DNA from: Streptosporangiaceae bacterium
GTDB taxonomy: Bacteria > Actinomycetota > Actinomycetes > Streptosporangiales > Streptosporangiaceae
Length of the DNA stretch: 49,383 nucleotides
Direction of reading: 5' to 3'
NCBI GenBank assembly: GCA_025934375.1
Contig: JAICYD010000045.1
Location: 1-49,383 of the forward strand
Of the stretch, positions 43,012 through 49,383 are shown piece after piece. The position numbers were made by a program, and so were the translations under genes. Under the pieces are notes generated by a model. It saw only the letters and a program-made list of their open reading frames with translations, was not told the DNA's origin and made no database searches. The first letter of the stretch is position 1. The number at the start of each line of letters is the position of its first letter.

Positions 43012-43137
43012 CTGACGAGGACTGGGCACTATTAGCGCAACTGGTGCTCAGGGGACAGCGCTCGGGAGTCGATATCTGTTTTGGCGTGCCTATGAGGCCA
43101 GCGTAAAAGATTCGCATACGGGGCCACTGGGGGTTTT

Positions 43138-44736
43138 ATGCGCCGCGCGGCAATAGCCGTTCTCATCGCCGGGTTCGTGTCCGTCGGAATGATATCGGGA
43201 TCCGCACTGCAGCCCATCGCCGTCGCCGCCGGCCTGAAAACGGTCGCCAATTCGGTAAAGGCACCTAAGTCGGGCAAGAAAACCGTGACATACGGCGGAT
43301 ATGCGGTGAGCGTACCCGCCAGCTGGCCGGTCTACGACCTGACGAAGGACCCCCGGCAGTGCGTCCGGTACGACCGGCATGCGGTCTATCTCGGCACCCC
43401 GGGCCCGGACCAGGACTGCCCGCCCGGCGTGGTCGGGCGGGTCGACACGATCAGCATCGGCGCGGTCCCGGAGACCCCGGAGGCCCCGCAGTCTCCGGCG
43501 GCCCGGCCCGGCACCGAGGTGAACCAGGCGACGAAGACCGGCGACCGCAAGGGCCCGGCCCAGGCCAGTCAGCCGTCGCCCAGGCCTGGCACCCTTTTCC
43601 AGGACCCAGACCAGCACGAACTTGCGCTGGTGATGCCGCCCGCCGCGCCGCCGGTCGACGCCACCTACGGGACGGACCCGGACTCCACCGTCCGGCTCCT
43701 GGCCACCGTCCGCCCGGACAGCGCCCAGAACGGCACCCGGAACGGCGCCCGGAACGGCGCCCAGCCGGGCATGCAGAAGGGCCCCGCGGTCAAGGGCGTC
43801 CAGCCGTCCGCCCGGCCGCGCACCGGCGACTCGTTCCGGATCAGCCGGCATCCCGTCATCGTCAAGGACACCAACCCGGCCTGGCCGGTGGTCACCAATC
43901 CGACGGCCGGGGTGCCCCCGGGCTGGCTCCCGCCCGCGTCGCCGCCGGCTAAGCCCGCCCCGCCCGCCAAGCCGACGCCCGCCCCGACCGGCCCGGTGCT
44001 GGCCAATAACCCGGCGCCCGCGCCGCCGACGAGACCGAAGGGCACGCTGCCGGGCTTCGACACCTGCGCGGCGCCGTCGCTGACGACCATGAAGGCATGG
44101 CGGGCCAAGTACGCCGCCACCTCGGTCTACATCGGCGGCCAGATGATGGGCTGCGGCCAGGGCAACCTGTCGGCCGGCTGGGTCCAGCAGACCAAGGCGG
44201 CGGGCTGGTCGCTGCTGCCCACGTTCGTCGGGCTGCAGGCGCCGTGCGACACCTTCCCCGGCAAGATCAATCCCAGGCAGGCGGCCGCGCAGGGAACCGC
44301 CGCGGCTAACCAGGCGGTCGCCGACGCCAAGACGTACGGCATCGGCCAGGGCTCGCCCATCTACTACGACATGGAGGGCTACAACCGCCTCAACGCCGGC
44401 TGCCACACCGCGGTCCTGACCTTCCTCGACGCCTGGACCAGGCAGCTCGCGGCCGTGGGCTACGTGTCCGGGGTGTACTCCAGCGCCGACGCCGCGATCA
44501 AGGACCTGCAGACGACGACCACGATCGCCGGCCACCCGCTGGCCGAGCCGAAGGCCGTCTGGATCGCGCTCTGGGACAACGCGGCCGACCTGGACGGAAC
44601 GCCCTACGTGACCTCGGCAACCTGGCCGAACGCCAGCCGGTCCAAGCAGTACCAGGGCAACAAGACGGTCAAGGTGGGCGGGATCTCGCTCCAGATCGAC
44701 GCCGACATGGTGGCCAGCCCGGTGGTGCACCGGTGA
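43138..44736 (+). CDS. Secreted protein with C-terminal DUF1906 (glycoside-hydrolase-like) domain
   Basis: 532 residues. A signal peptide is evident (MRRAAIAVLIAGFVSVGMIS, cleavage near residue 31). An uncharacterised domain follows (TVTYGGYAVSVPASWPVYDL), then a Pro/Asn/Gly-rich linker with NGTRNGARNGAQ repeats. The C-terminal domain (PGFDTCAAPSLTTMKAWRAK, YIGGQMMGCGQGNLSAGWVQ, IYYDMEGY) is DUF1906, the Rv2525c-like TIM-barrel fold linked to cell-wall processes. DMEGY supplies an acidic active-site candidate. It is preceded by a GTAAC array and about 100 nt of leader. Confidence 0.87.
   Translation: MRRAAIAVLIAGFVSVGMISGSALQPIAVAAGLKTVANSVKAPKSGKKTVTYGGYAVSVPASWPVYDLTKDPRQCVRYDRHAVYLGTPGPDQDCPPGVVGRVDTISIGAVPETPEAPQSPAARPGTEVNQATKTGDRKGPAQASQPSPRPGTLFQDPDQHELALVMPPAAPPVDATYGTDPDSTVRLLATVRPDSAQNGTRNGARNGAQPGMQKGPAVKGVQPSARPRTGDSFRISRHPVIVKDTNPAWPVVTNPTAGVPPGWLPPASPPAKPAPPAKPTPAPTGPVLANNPAPAPPTRPKGTLPGFDTCAAPSLTTMKAWRAKYAATSVYIGGQMMGCGQGNLSAGWVQQTKAAGWSLLPTFVGLQAPCDTFPGKINPRQAAAQGTAAANQAVADAKTYGIGQGSPIYYDMEGYNRLNAGCHTAVLTFLDAWTRQLAAVGYVSGVYSSADAAIKDLQTTTTIAGHPLAEPKAVWIALWDNAADLDGTPYVTSATWPNASRSKQYQGNKTVKVGGISLQIDADMVASPVVHR
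43732..43767 (+). repeat. Short in-frame repeat (NGTR/NGAR/NGAQ)
   Basis: Three 12-bp units of the form AACGGCRCCCGG/AACGGCGCCCAG encode NGTR, NGAR and NGAQ in the linker of the DUF1906 protein. Confidence 0.7.
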
Positions 44737-44892
44737 CGGGCCGGTCACCCAGCCGCACCGGCTGAATCCAATTCGCGATCACCGGCGCGTGCTCCTAAGC
44801 TAGGGGCACCGGCCCCGGAGCCCCCCCGCCCGCGCCGGAGATCATCTCGGGATTCGCGCCCGCCGACCGCCAGCCGGATGGAGACCTTCACC

Positions 44893-46284
44893 ATGGCATT
44901 GCGCAGTGACCGCCTCGACGCCATCGTCAGCCTGAGCAAGCGACGGGGGTTCGTCTACCCGTCCAGCGAGATCTACGGCGGCCTGCGGGCTTCCTGGGAC
45001 TACGGCCCGCTCGGCGTCGAGCTGAAGAACAACATCAAGCGCCAGTGGTGGCGCTCGATGGTCACCGAGCGCGATGACATCGTGGGCCTGGACTCCTCGG
45101 TCATCCTGGCCCGGGAGGTGTGGGAGGCCAGCGGGCACGTCACCGAGTTCGTCGACCCGCTGACCGAGTGCACCTTCTGCCACAAGCGGTACCGGGCCGA
45201 CCACCTGATCGAGGCCTACGAGGACAAGCACGGCCACGCCCCGGTCGGCGGCCTCGAAGAGCTCTCCTGCCCGAACTGCGGCAACCGGGGCACGTTCAGC
45301 GAGCCGCGCATGTTCAACGGCCTGCTCCGCACCCACCTGGGCCCGGTCGAGGACGAGTCGGGCCTGGCCTACCTGCGCCCGGAGACCGCGCAGGGCATCT
45401 TCATCAACTTCAAGAACGTCCTGCAGACCTCGCGCAAGAAGATCCCGTTCGGCATCGGCCAGATCGGCAAGTCGTTCCGCAACGAGATCACCCCGGGCAA
45501 CTTCATCTTCCGGACCCGGGAGTTCGAGCAGATGGAGATGGAGTTCTTCGTCAAGGAGGGCACCGACGAGGAATGGCACGACACCTGGATCGAGACCAGG
45601 CTGGCGTGGTACACCGACCTCGGCATCCGCCCGGAGAACCTGCGCCTGTACGAGCACCCCAAGGAAAAGCTGTCGCACTACTCCAAGCGCACGGTGGACA
45701 TCGAGTACAAGTTTGACTTCACCGGCACCGAGTGGGGCGAGCTCGAGGGCATCGCCAACCGCACCAACTACGACCTGACCACCCATCAGGAAGCCTCCAA
45801 GCAGGACATGTCCTTCCTGGACCAGGAGTCGGGCGAGCGCTTCATCCCGTTCGTCATCGAGCCGGCCGCCGGCGTGGACCGCGGCGCGCTGGTCTTCCTG
45901 CTCGACGCCTACGCCGAGGACGAGGCGCCGGACGCCAAGGGCAAGATGGAGAAGCGCACGGTGCTGCGGCTGGACCGCAGGCTCGCGCCGGTCAAGGTGG
46001 CGGTGCTGCCGCTGTCACGCAACGCGGACCTGTCACCGAAGGCCCGGGATCTCGCGGCGGCGCTGCGCAAGCGCTGGAACTGCGACTTCGACGACGCCAG
46101 CGCGATCGGCCGCCGGTACCGGCGCCAGGACGAGATCGGCACGCCGTACTGCGTCACCGTCGACTTCGACACCCTGGAAGACCAGGCCGTCACGGTCCGG
46201 GACCGGGACACCATGACCCAGGAGCGGGTCGGCATGGATGCCCTGGAGGGCTACCTGTCCGAGCGGCTCGGCCCCTGCTCGTAA
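44893..46284 (+). CDS. glyS: Glycyl-tRNA synthetase (alpha2 type)
   Basis: 463 residues from ATG 44893 ([20 protein letters not shown]); ATG 44878 adds five residues. GGAG sits 9 nt before 44893. Class II motifs: [55 protein letters not shown] and [12 protein letters not shown]; the C-terminal anticodon-binding domain contains [10 protein letters not shown]. It also has a zinc-like cysteine set (CTFCHKRY and CPNCGNRGT). The last 34 bp overlap the convergent oxidoreductase gene. Confidence 0.96.
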   Translation: MALRSDRLDAIVSLSKRRGFVYPSSEIYGGLRASWDYGPLGVELKNNIKRQWWRSMVTERDDIVGLDSSVILAREVWEASGHVTEFVDPLTECTFCHKRYRADHLIEAYEDKHGHAPVGGLEELSCPNCGNRGTFSEPRMFNGLLRTHLGPVEDESGLAYLRPETAQGIFINFKNVLQTSRKKIPFGIGQIGKSFRNEITPGNFIFRTREFEQMEMEFFVKEGTDEEWHDTWIETRLAWYTDLGIRPENLRLYEHPKEKLSHYSKRTVDIEYKFDFTGTEWGELEGIANRTNYDLTTHQEASKQDMSFLDQESGERFIPFVIEPAAGVDRGALVFLLDAYAEDEAPDAKGKMEKRTVLRLDRRLAPVKVAVLPLSRNADLSPKARDLAAALRKRWNCDFDDASAIGRRYRRQDEIGTPYCVTVDFDTLEDQAVTVRDRDTMTQERVGMDALEGYLSERLGPCS

Positions 46285-47042
46285 CGGCGATACATAGAGG
46301 CCGCGGCCTGGTGGAACCCTGACGGGAGCCCGGCCGCGGCCATCGCCGCCGCGATTTCCTCCATCTCGCCGGTCCAGCGCCAGCCCTTGGCCGCCGCCGA
46401 CCGGTCCGCGCCATCCCAGCGCTTCTCCAGGCCTGGCTGGGAGATAACCCACTCCTCGAGCAGGGCGGGCTCCACGCCCTCGGCCCGGGCCAGCGCCCGC
46501 GCCGCCAGCAGCAGCGCGGCCCATCCCTTGGTCCACGACGCGTACGCCATCTTCACCGCGGAGGCCGACCCCGGCGGCGGCACCACCCGCGCGTCCACGA
46601 AGGTCCCGGCGAACAGCGCCTGCACCTCGGCCGCGCGCGGCCCGGACAGGTACAGCCGGGTGGTCCCCGGCGCGACCGGGGGAGGCCCGATGATCCCGCC
46701 GTCCGCGTAGCCGGCCCCGCCCGCCGCCACGATCGCGGCGACCTCACCCGCGGTGGCCGGGGAGATCGCGTTGGCGTCCAGGTAGAGGCCGCCGAAGCCG
46801 GCCACCTGCCGGGCCACGTCCCGCGCCGCGTGCGGAGGGCACACCGAGACAATGACCTCCGAACGAGTGACCATCTCCCCGAACGTCACCCCGGTCAGCC
46901 CCGCGGCTCCGGCCCGCTCCCTGGTCGCCGCGCCCCGGCCCGCGGGCACCCACAGCACCCGGTGCCCGGCGCCCGCCAGGCACTTCCCGACCGCCGCCCC
47001 CATCTCGCCCGGATGCAGCAGCCCGATCGTCGTCTCGCCCAT
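46251..47042 (-). CDS. NAD(P)-binding oxidoreductase, 6-phosphogluconate dehydrogenase-like
   Basis: 263 residues. The N-terminal Rossmann fold begins [20 protein letters not shown] (G-x-x-P-G-x-M-G/A pattern of the 6PGDH/HIBADH superfamily). [14 protein letters not shown] and DGGIIGPPP follow, then a DUF1932-type C-terminal domain ([20 protein letters not shown]). The catalytic Lys of HIBADH-type enzymes may be the one in [13 protein letters not shown]. Substrate unknown. It overlaps glyS tail-to-tail by 34 bp. Confidence 0.85.
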   Translation of the reverse strand: MGETTIGLLHPGEMGAAVGKCLAGAGHRVLWVPAGRGAATRERAGAAGLTGVTFGEMVTRSEVIVSVCPPHAARDVARQVAGFGGLYLDANAISPATAGEVAAIVAAGGAGYADGGIIGPPPVAPGTTRLYLSGPRAAEVQALFAGTFVDARVVPPPGSASAVKMAYASWTKGWAALLLAARALARAEGVEPALLEEWVISQPGLEKRWDGADRSAAAKGWRWTGEMEEIAAAMAAAGLPSGFHQAAASMYRRYEQGPSRSDR

Positions 47043-47067
47043 GCCCCCATTTCACCAGGTGCCGGAT

Positions 47068-48357
47068 TCACCAGCTGCCGAGGTCGGGCGCGGCCGGGTT
47101 GACACTGACGGGCAGCAGCGTGATTCGGTTTCCGCTGATCACCCCGACTCGAGTCCGGCCGGCCCGCCGGACCGCTCCGATCAGCACCCGTCCCGAGGGA
47201 TCCGACCACAGCACGTCCATGGCCGTCCAGCCGCGTGTCCCCGCCTTGACCTGCCCGAGAACCCGGATGAGCGTGCCCGACGCCGCGGAGAATTCGGCGA
47301 AGCCGCTGCCGCTAGCCGAATGGGGTACCCCGGATCCCGTGGGCGTTAGCCGGGCGGCGCACACCACGGTCGTCCCGTCCGGGGTGACGAGCGAGCCGGC
47401 CGCGCACGACACGAAGGTGCTGCCCTGCGCAGCCTCCTGGCTGAGCGTCGTGGATACCCGGCTGCGACCGAGCAAGCTGCCTCCCGGACTGGTCAGGTCG
47501 AGCAGCCGGGCGCTGACCGACTGGCCTGACTGCCAGTTGAACGCCAGTTTCTTCCCGTCCGCGGTCCAGGACAGCGCACCGAGCAGGTCCCCGGTCGCGG
47601 ACCAGGTCCGGCTCGCCCCGCCCGCTATCTTCAGTACCGTCACCTTGGTCAGGGTGGGCTCGTTCCTGCTGGTCGCGGGCTGGGACGCGAAGGCCAGCCT
47701 GAACCCGTCCGCGGACATGGCCAGCGCCAGCAGCGAGGCGTCGCCCGCCGCCGTGTACGGCAGCGCCCCGGTCCCCAGGACCCGGCCGGAAGCGGTCAGG
47801 TTGAGGATGGCCAGCGTGCTGCGGGCCGTGCCCGCCCGGCCGGCGGCCGTCCACGGTTCCTCCTCCAGGACGAACGTGCGGTCGTTCGCCGCCGCGGTGA
47901 CCCGGACCACGGTGTGGCCGGCCAGCGGCGGGACCACCGCCAGGACCGCTCCGGTCGCGGTCGCGTGCACGACCGCCTCGGCCGGGTTCTTGCCCGCGGC
48001 CCCGTGCACCGTTACCTGCACGTAGAACCGCGGCACCTGGCCGGACGCGACATAGCCCTGCGGCGTGGACGGCGCGGCGCGGGTGGGCGGGACAGTGTCG
48101 GGGCCGCCCTGGTAAGCGGGCGGGCTCACCTGCACGACCGTGATCAAGATCGCGGCCACGACCGCGGCGGCGGCCAGCGGCGCCAGCCGGGGCCCCCAGG
48201 TCGACCACGTCACGCCCGGCGAGCGGCCCCCCCGTCGCCGGCGGCCGAAGCGCCGCGACCGGGGCGCCGGCAGTTCCAGCGGCGGGACGCTGTCCGGCGC
48301 CACCGTGTCCGCGGCCGCGCGGGCCGCCGCGCGGATCCGGTCCTCGATCAGGTTCAT
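47068..48357 (-). CDS. Sigma-linked membrane protein with beta-propeller-like exterior
   Basis: 429 residues. A 57-residue basic cytoplasmic N terminus (MNLIEDRIRAAARAAADTVA) leads to one transmembrane helix (58-78, RLAPLAAAAVVAAILITVVQ). An extracytoplasmic domain of repeated beta-strand blocks follows (SADGFRLAFASQP, SWTADGKKLAFNWQ), resembling WD40/TolB-like propellers. The ATG overlaps the stop of the upstream sigma gene by 4 bp, so the two are coupled. By position it may be the anti-sigma factor or signal receptor of that sigma; no zinc anti-sigma H-x3-C-x2-C motif is visible. Confidence 0.82.
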   Translation of the reverse strand: MNLIEDRIRAAARAAADTVAPDSVPPLELPAPRSRRFGRRRRGGRSPGVTWSTWGPRLAPLAAAAVVAAILITVVQVSPPAYQGGPDTVPPTRAAPSTPQGYVASGQVPRFYVQVTVHGAAGKNPAEAVVHATATGAVLAVVPPLAGHTVVRVTAAANDRTFVLEEEPWTAAGRAGTARSTLAILNLTASGRVLGTGALPYTAAGDASLLALAMSADGFRLAFASQPATSRNEPTLTKVTVLKIAGGASRTWSATGDLLGALSWTADGKKLAFNWQSGQSVSARLLDLTSPGGSLLGRSRVSTTLSQEAAQGSTFVSCAAGSLVTPDGTTVVCAARLTPTGSGVPHSASGSGFAEFSAASGTLIRVLGQVKAGTRGWTAMDVLWSDPSGRVLIGAVRRAGRTRVGVISGNRITLLPVSVNPAAPDLGSW

Positions 48358-48896
48358 GACTGCTGTTCCCCCAGGATCCGGCCGAGCGCGGCCAGGGCAC
48401 GCGACGTGGTGGACTTGACCGTGCCCCGGCTGATCCGCATCGAGGTGGCGATATCCCCCTCGTCGAGGTCGAGGTAAAAGCGGAGCACCAGCACCTCCCG
48501 CTGCCGGGCGGGCAGCCGCCGGATCGCGGCCAGCACCTGGCGGTGCTCCTCGCCGATCAGCGCCAGGGCCTCGGCCGATTCACCGGGCGGATCCCCGGGC
48601 GGGCCGGCCTGCCGCCGCCGGCGCCGCAGCGCCGTCCGGCAGTTGTTGATCACGCTGGACCGCGCGTAGCTCAGCGCCTTGGCGGGGTCCGCGAGGCTGT
48701 GCCAGCGCCGGTAGAGTCCGCAGAACGCGTCCTGCACCGCGTCCTCGGCCGCGGGCCGGTCGCCCAGCATGACGACGGCCAGCCTGATCAGCCCGAGGGC
48801 ATGCGCCCTGTACAGCTCGGTCACGGCGTCGGCCGGCGCCGGCGCGGCGGCCGGGACCCGGGCCGGGGGCGGCTGATCCGTGGCGTTGGCTTTCAC
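48354..48896 (-). CDS. SigE-family RNA polymerase sigma factor (ECF type)
   Basis: 180 residues from GTG 48896. Region 2: LYRAHALGLIRLAVVMLGDR, AAEDAVQDAFCGLYRRWHSL and SYARSSVINNCRTALRRRRR. Region 4: IRRLPARQREVLVLRFYLDL, DEGDIATSMRISRGTVKSTT. It has the same architecture as the sigma factor at 27827-28441, and the same arrangement of a membrane-protein gene immediately downstream, here with a direct ATGA overlap. Divergent from ppdK with 113 bp between starts. Confidence 0.9.
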   Translation of the reverse strand: MKANATDQPPPARVPAAAPAPADAVTELYRAHALGLIRLAVVMLGDRPAAEDAVQDAFCGLYRRWHSLADPAKALSYARSSVINNCRTALRRRRRQAGPPGDPPGESAEALALIGEEHRQVLAAIRRLPARQREVLVLRFYLDLDEGDIATSMRISRGTVKSTTSRALAALGRILGEQQS

Positions 48897-49009
48897 GTAT
48901 CAGAGACGCAGGAGGGCAGCTGTGGTTGCGTGCCCTGGCCGTAAAAGATTGGCTAGGACGGTAGGGTCCCTAGTGACTAGAAGACGTCGCATGCTGCGAG
49001 GAGCAGGAA

Positions 49010-49383
49010 GTGCCGAAGCTCGTTTACGACTTCACCGAAGGAAATAAGGATCTCAAGGATCTGCTGGGCGGTAAAGGGGCCAACCTGTCCGAGATGACAA
49101 ATCTCGGGCTCCCGGTGCCACCCGGGTTCGTCATAACCACCGAGGCGTGCCGCTACTACCTGGAGCAGGGCTCCACCCCGGCGGGCCTGGACGAGGAAAT
49201 CGCCGCCCACCTGGACGCCCTTGAACAGTCGATGGGCCGCAAGCTCGGTGACCCGGCCGACCCGCTGCTGGTCAGCGTCCGGTCCGGGGCGAAGTTCTCC
49301 ATGCCCGGCATGATGGAGACCGTCCTGAACATCGGCCTGTCCGACGAGTCGGTCCAGGGCCTGGCCAAGCAGGCCGGCAACGA
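49010..49383 (+). CDS. ppdK: Pyruvate, phosphate dikinase (3' partial)
   Basis: The first 124 codons are visible, open to the window edge. GTG 49010 has GAGGAG about 6 nt upstream. VPKLVYDFTEGNKDLKDLLG, GGKGANLSEMTNLGLPVPPG and LLVSVRSGAKFSMPGMMETV are the N-terminal nucleotide-binding domain of PPDK, which interconverts pyruvate and phosphoenolpyruvate using ATP/AMP and PPi. TAGGGT at about 48973 may be its -10. Confidence 0.93.
   Translation, partial: MPKLVYDFTEGNKDLKDLLGGKGANLSEMTNLGLPVPPGFVITTEACRYYLEQGSTPAGLDEEIAAHLDALEQSMGRKLGDPADPLLVSVRSGAKFSMPGMMETVLNIGLSDESVQGLAKQAGN

Noticed and set aside
43036..43137. c-di-AMP (ydaO) riboswitch before the secreted DUF1906 gene
   Set aside because: Such riboswitches precede some actinobacterial wall genes, but I could not match the conserved core in the ~100-nt leader.

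Overview
The window is about 49 kb of very GC-rich DNA with dense, GC3-biased genes and many GTG starts. Its conserved gene order (holA-rpsT-lepA-hemW-hrcA-dnaJ-rsmE, then HIT-phoH-ybeY-corC-[cdd-like]-era-leuA-recO-uppS, then glyS and ppdK) is typical of high-GC Actinomycetes. There is no rRNA gene or other phylogenetic marker, so I would not go below class level with confidence. I see no tRNA, rRNA, CRISPR array, transposase or prophage gene.

Layout. 1-1560: 3' part of a membrane-anchored protein with Asp-box (BNR-like) repeats. 1565-7577 (minus): a glyoxylate operon, aceB then glcD-glcE-glcF, pairing oxidation of glycolate to glyoxylate with condensation of glyoxylate and acetyl-CoA to malate. 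7919-10447: a HelD/HelR-type RNA polymerase-associated helicase with an in-frame minisatellite. 10590-12695: a TetR regulator with its operator, an acyl-CoA thioesterase and a patatin-like lipase. 12775-16783: hflX, an imidazolonepropionase-like amidohydrolase and holA. 16877-26619: rpsT, lepA, a DUF1707 membrane protein, hemW, a DUF3097 protein, hrcA with a CIRCE-like operator, dnaJ and rsmE. 26347-28441 (minus): a SigE-type sigma factor followed by a membrane protein with a possible -1 frameshift site. 29049-36272: HIT, phoH, ybeY and corC, an inserted ArsR/MFS efflux pair, a degenerate cytidine-deaminase-like protein, a Nudix hydrolase and era. 36263-38340 (minus): tandem paralogous GNAT proteins. 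38491-42878: leuA behind a leucine leader peptide and hairpin, a DUF1707 protein, recO and uppS. 43138-49383: a secreted DUF1906 protein, glyS, a 6PGDH-like oxidoreductase, a second sigma/membrane-protein pair, and the start of ppdK.

The backbone is housekeeping: ribosome function and quality control (S20, EF4, HflX, Era, YbeY, RsmE, GlyRS), chaperones, DNA replication and repair (HolA, RecO) and cell-wall lipid synthesis (UppS). Between the conserved genes sit small accessory modules, mostly a regulator plus one effector: TetR/thioesterase/patatin, ArsR/MFS, two sigma/membrane-protein pairs and the GNAT pair.

Regulatory signals stand out. At least nine genes have a -10-like hexamer ending 6-7 nt before the start codon, which suggests leaderless transcripts. 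Other signals are a TetR palindrome, an ArsR operator array, a CIRCE-like element, a GTAAC-n6-GTAAC response-regulator-like site, a leucine attenuator, and two tiny ORFs whose stop codons overlap the start of the next gene. In-frame minisatellites of 15-24 bp occur in five genes. Short tandem repeats anchored on stop or start codons occur at hutI, leuA and glcD. The most interesting single locus is 26597-26737. There a canonical X XXY YYZ heptamer (CCCTTTA) lies exactly where the better-looking reading frame changes and where the zero frame runs 273 bp antisense into rsmE.
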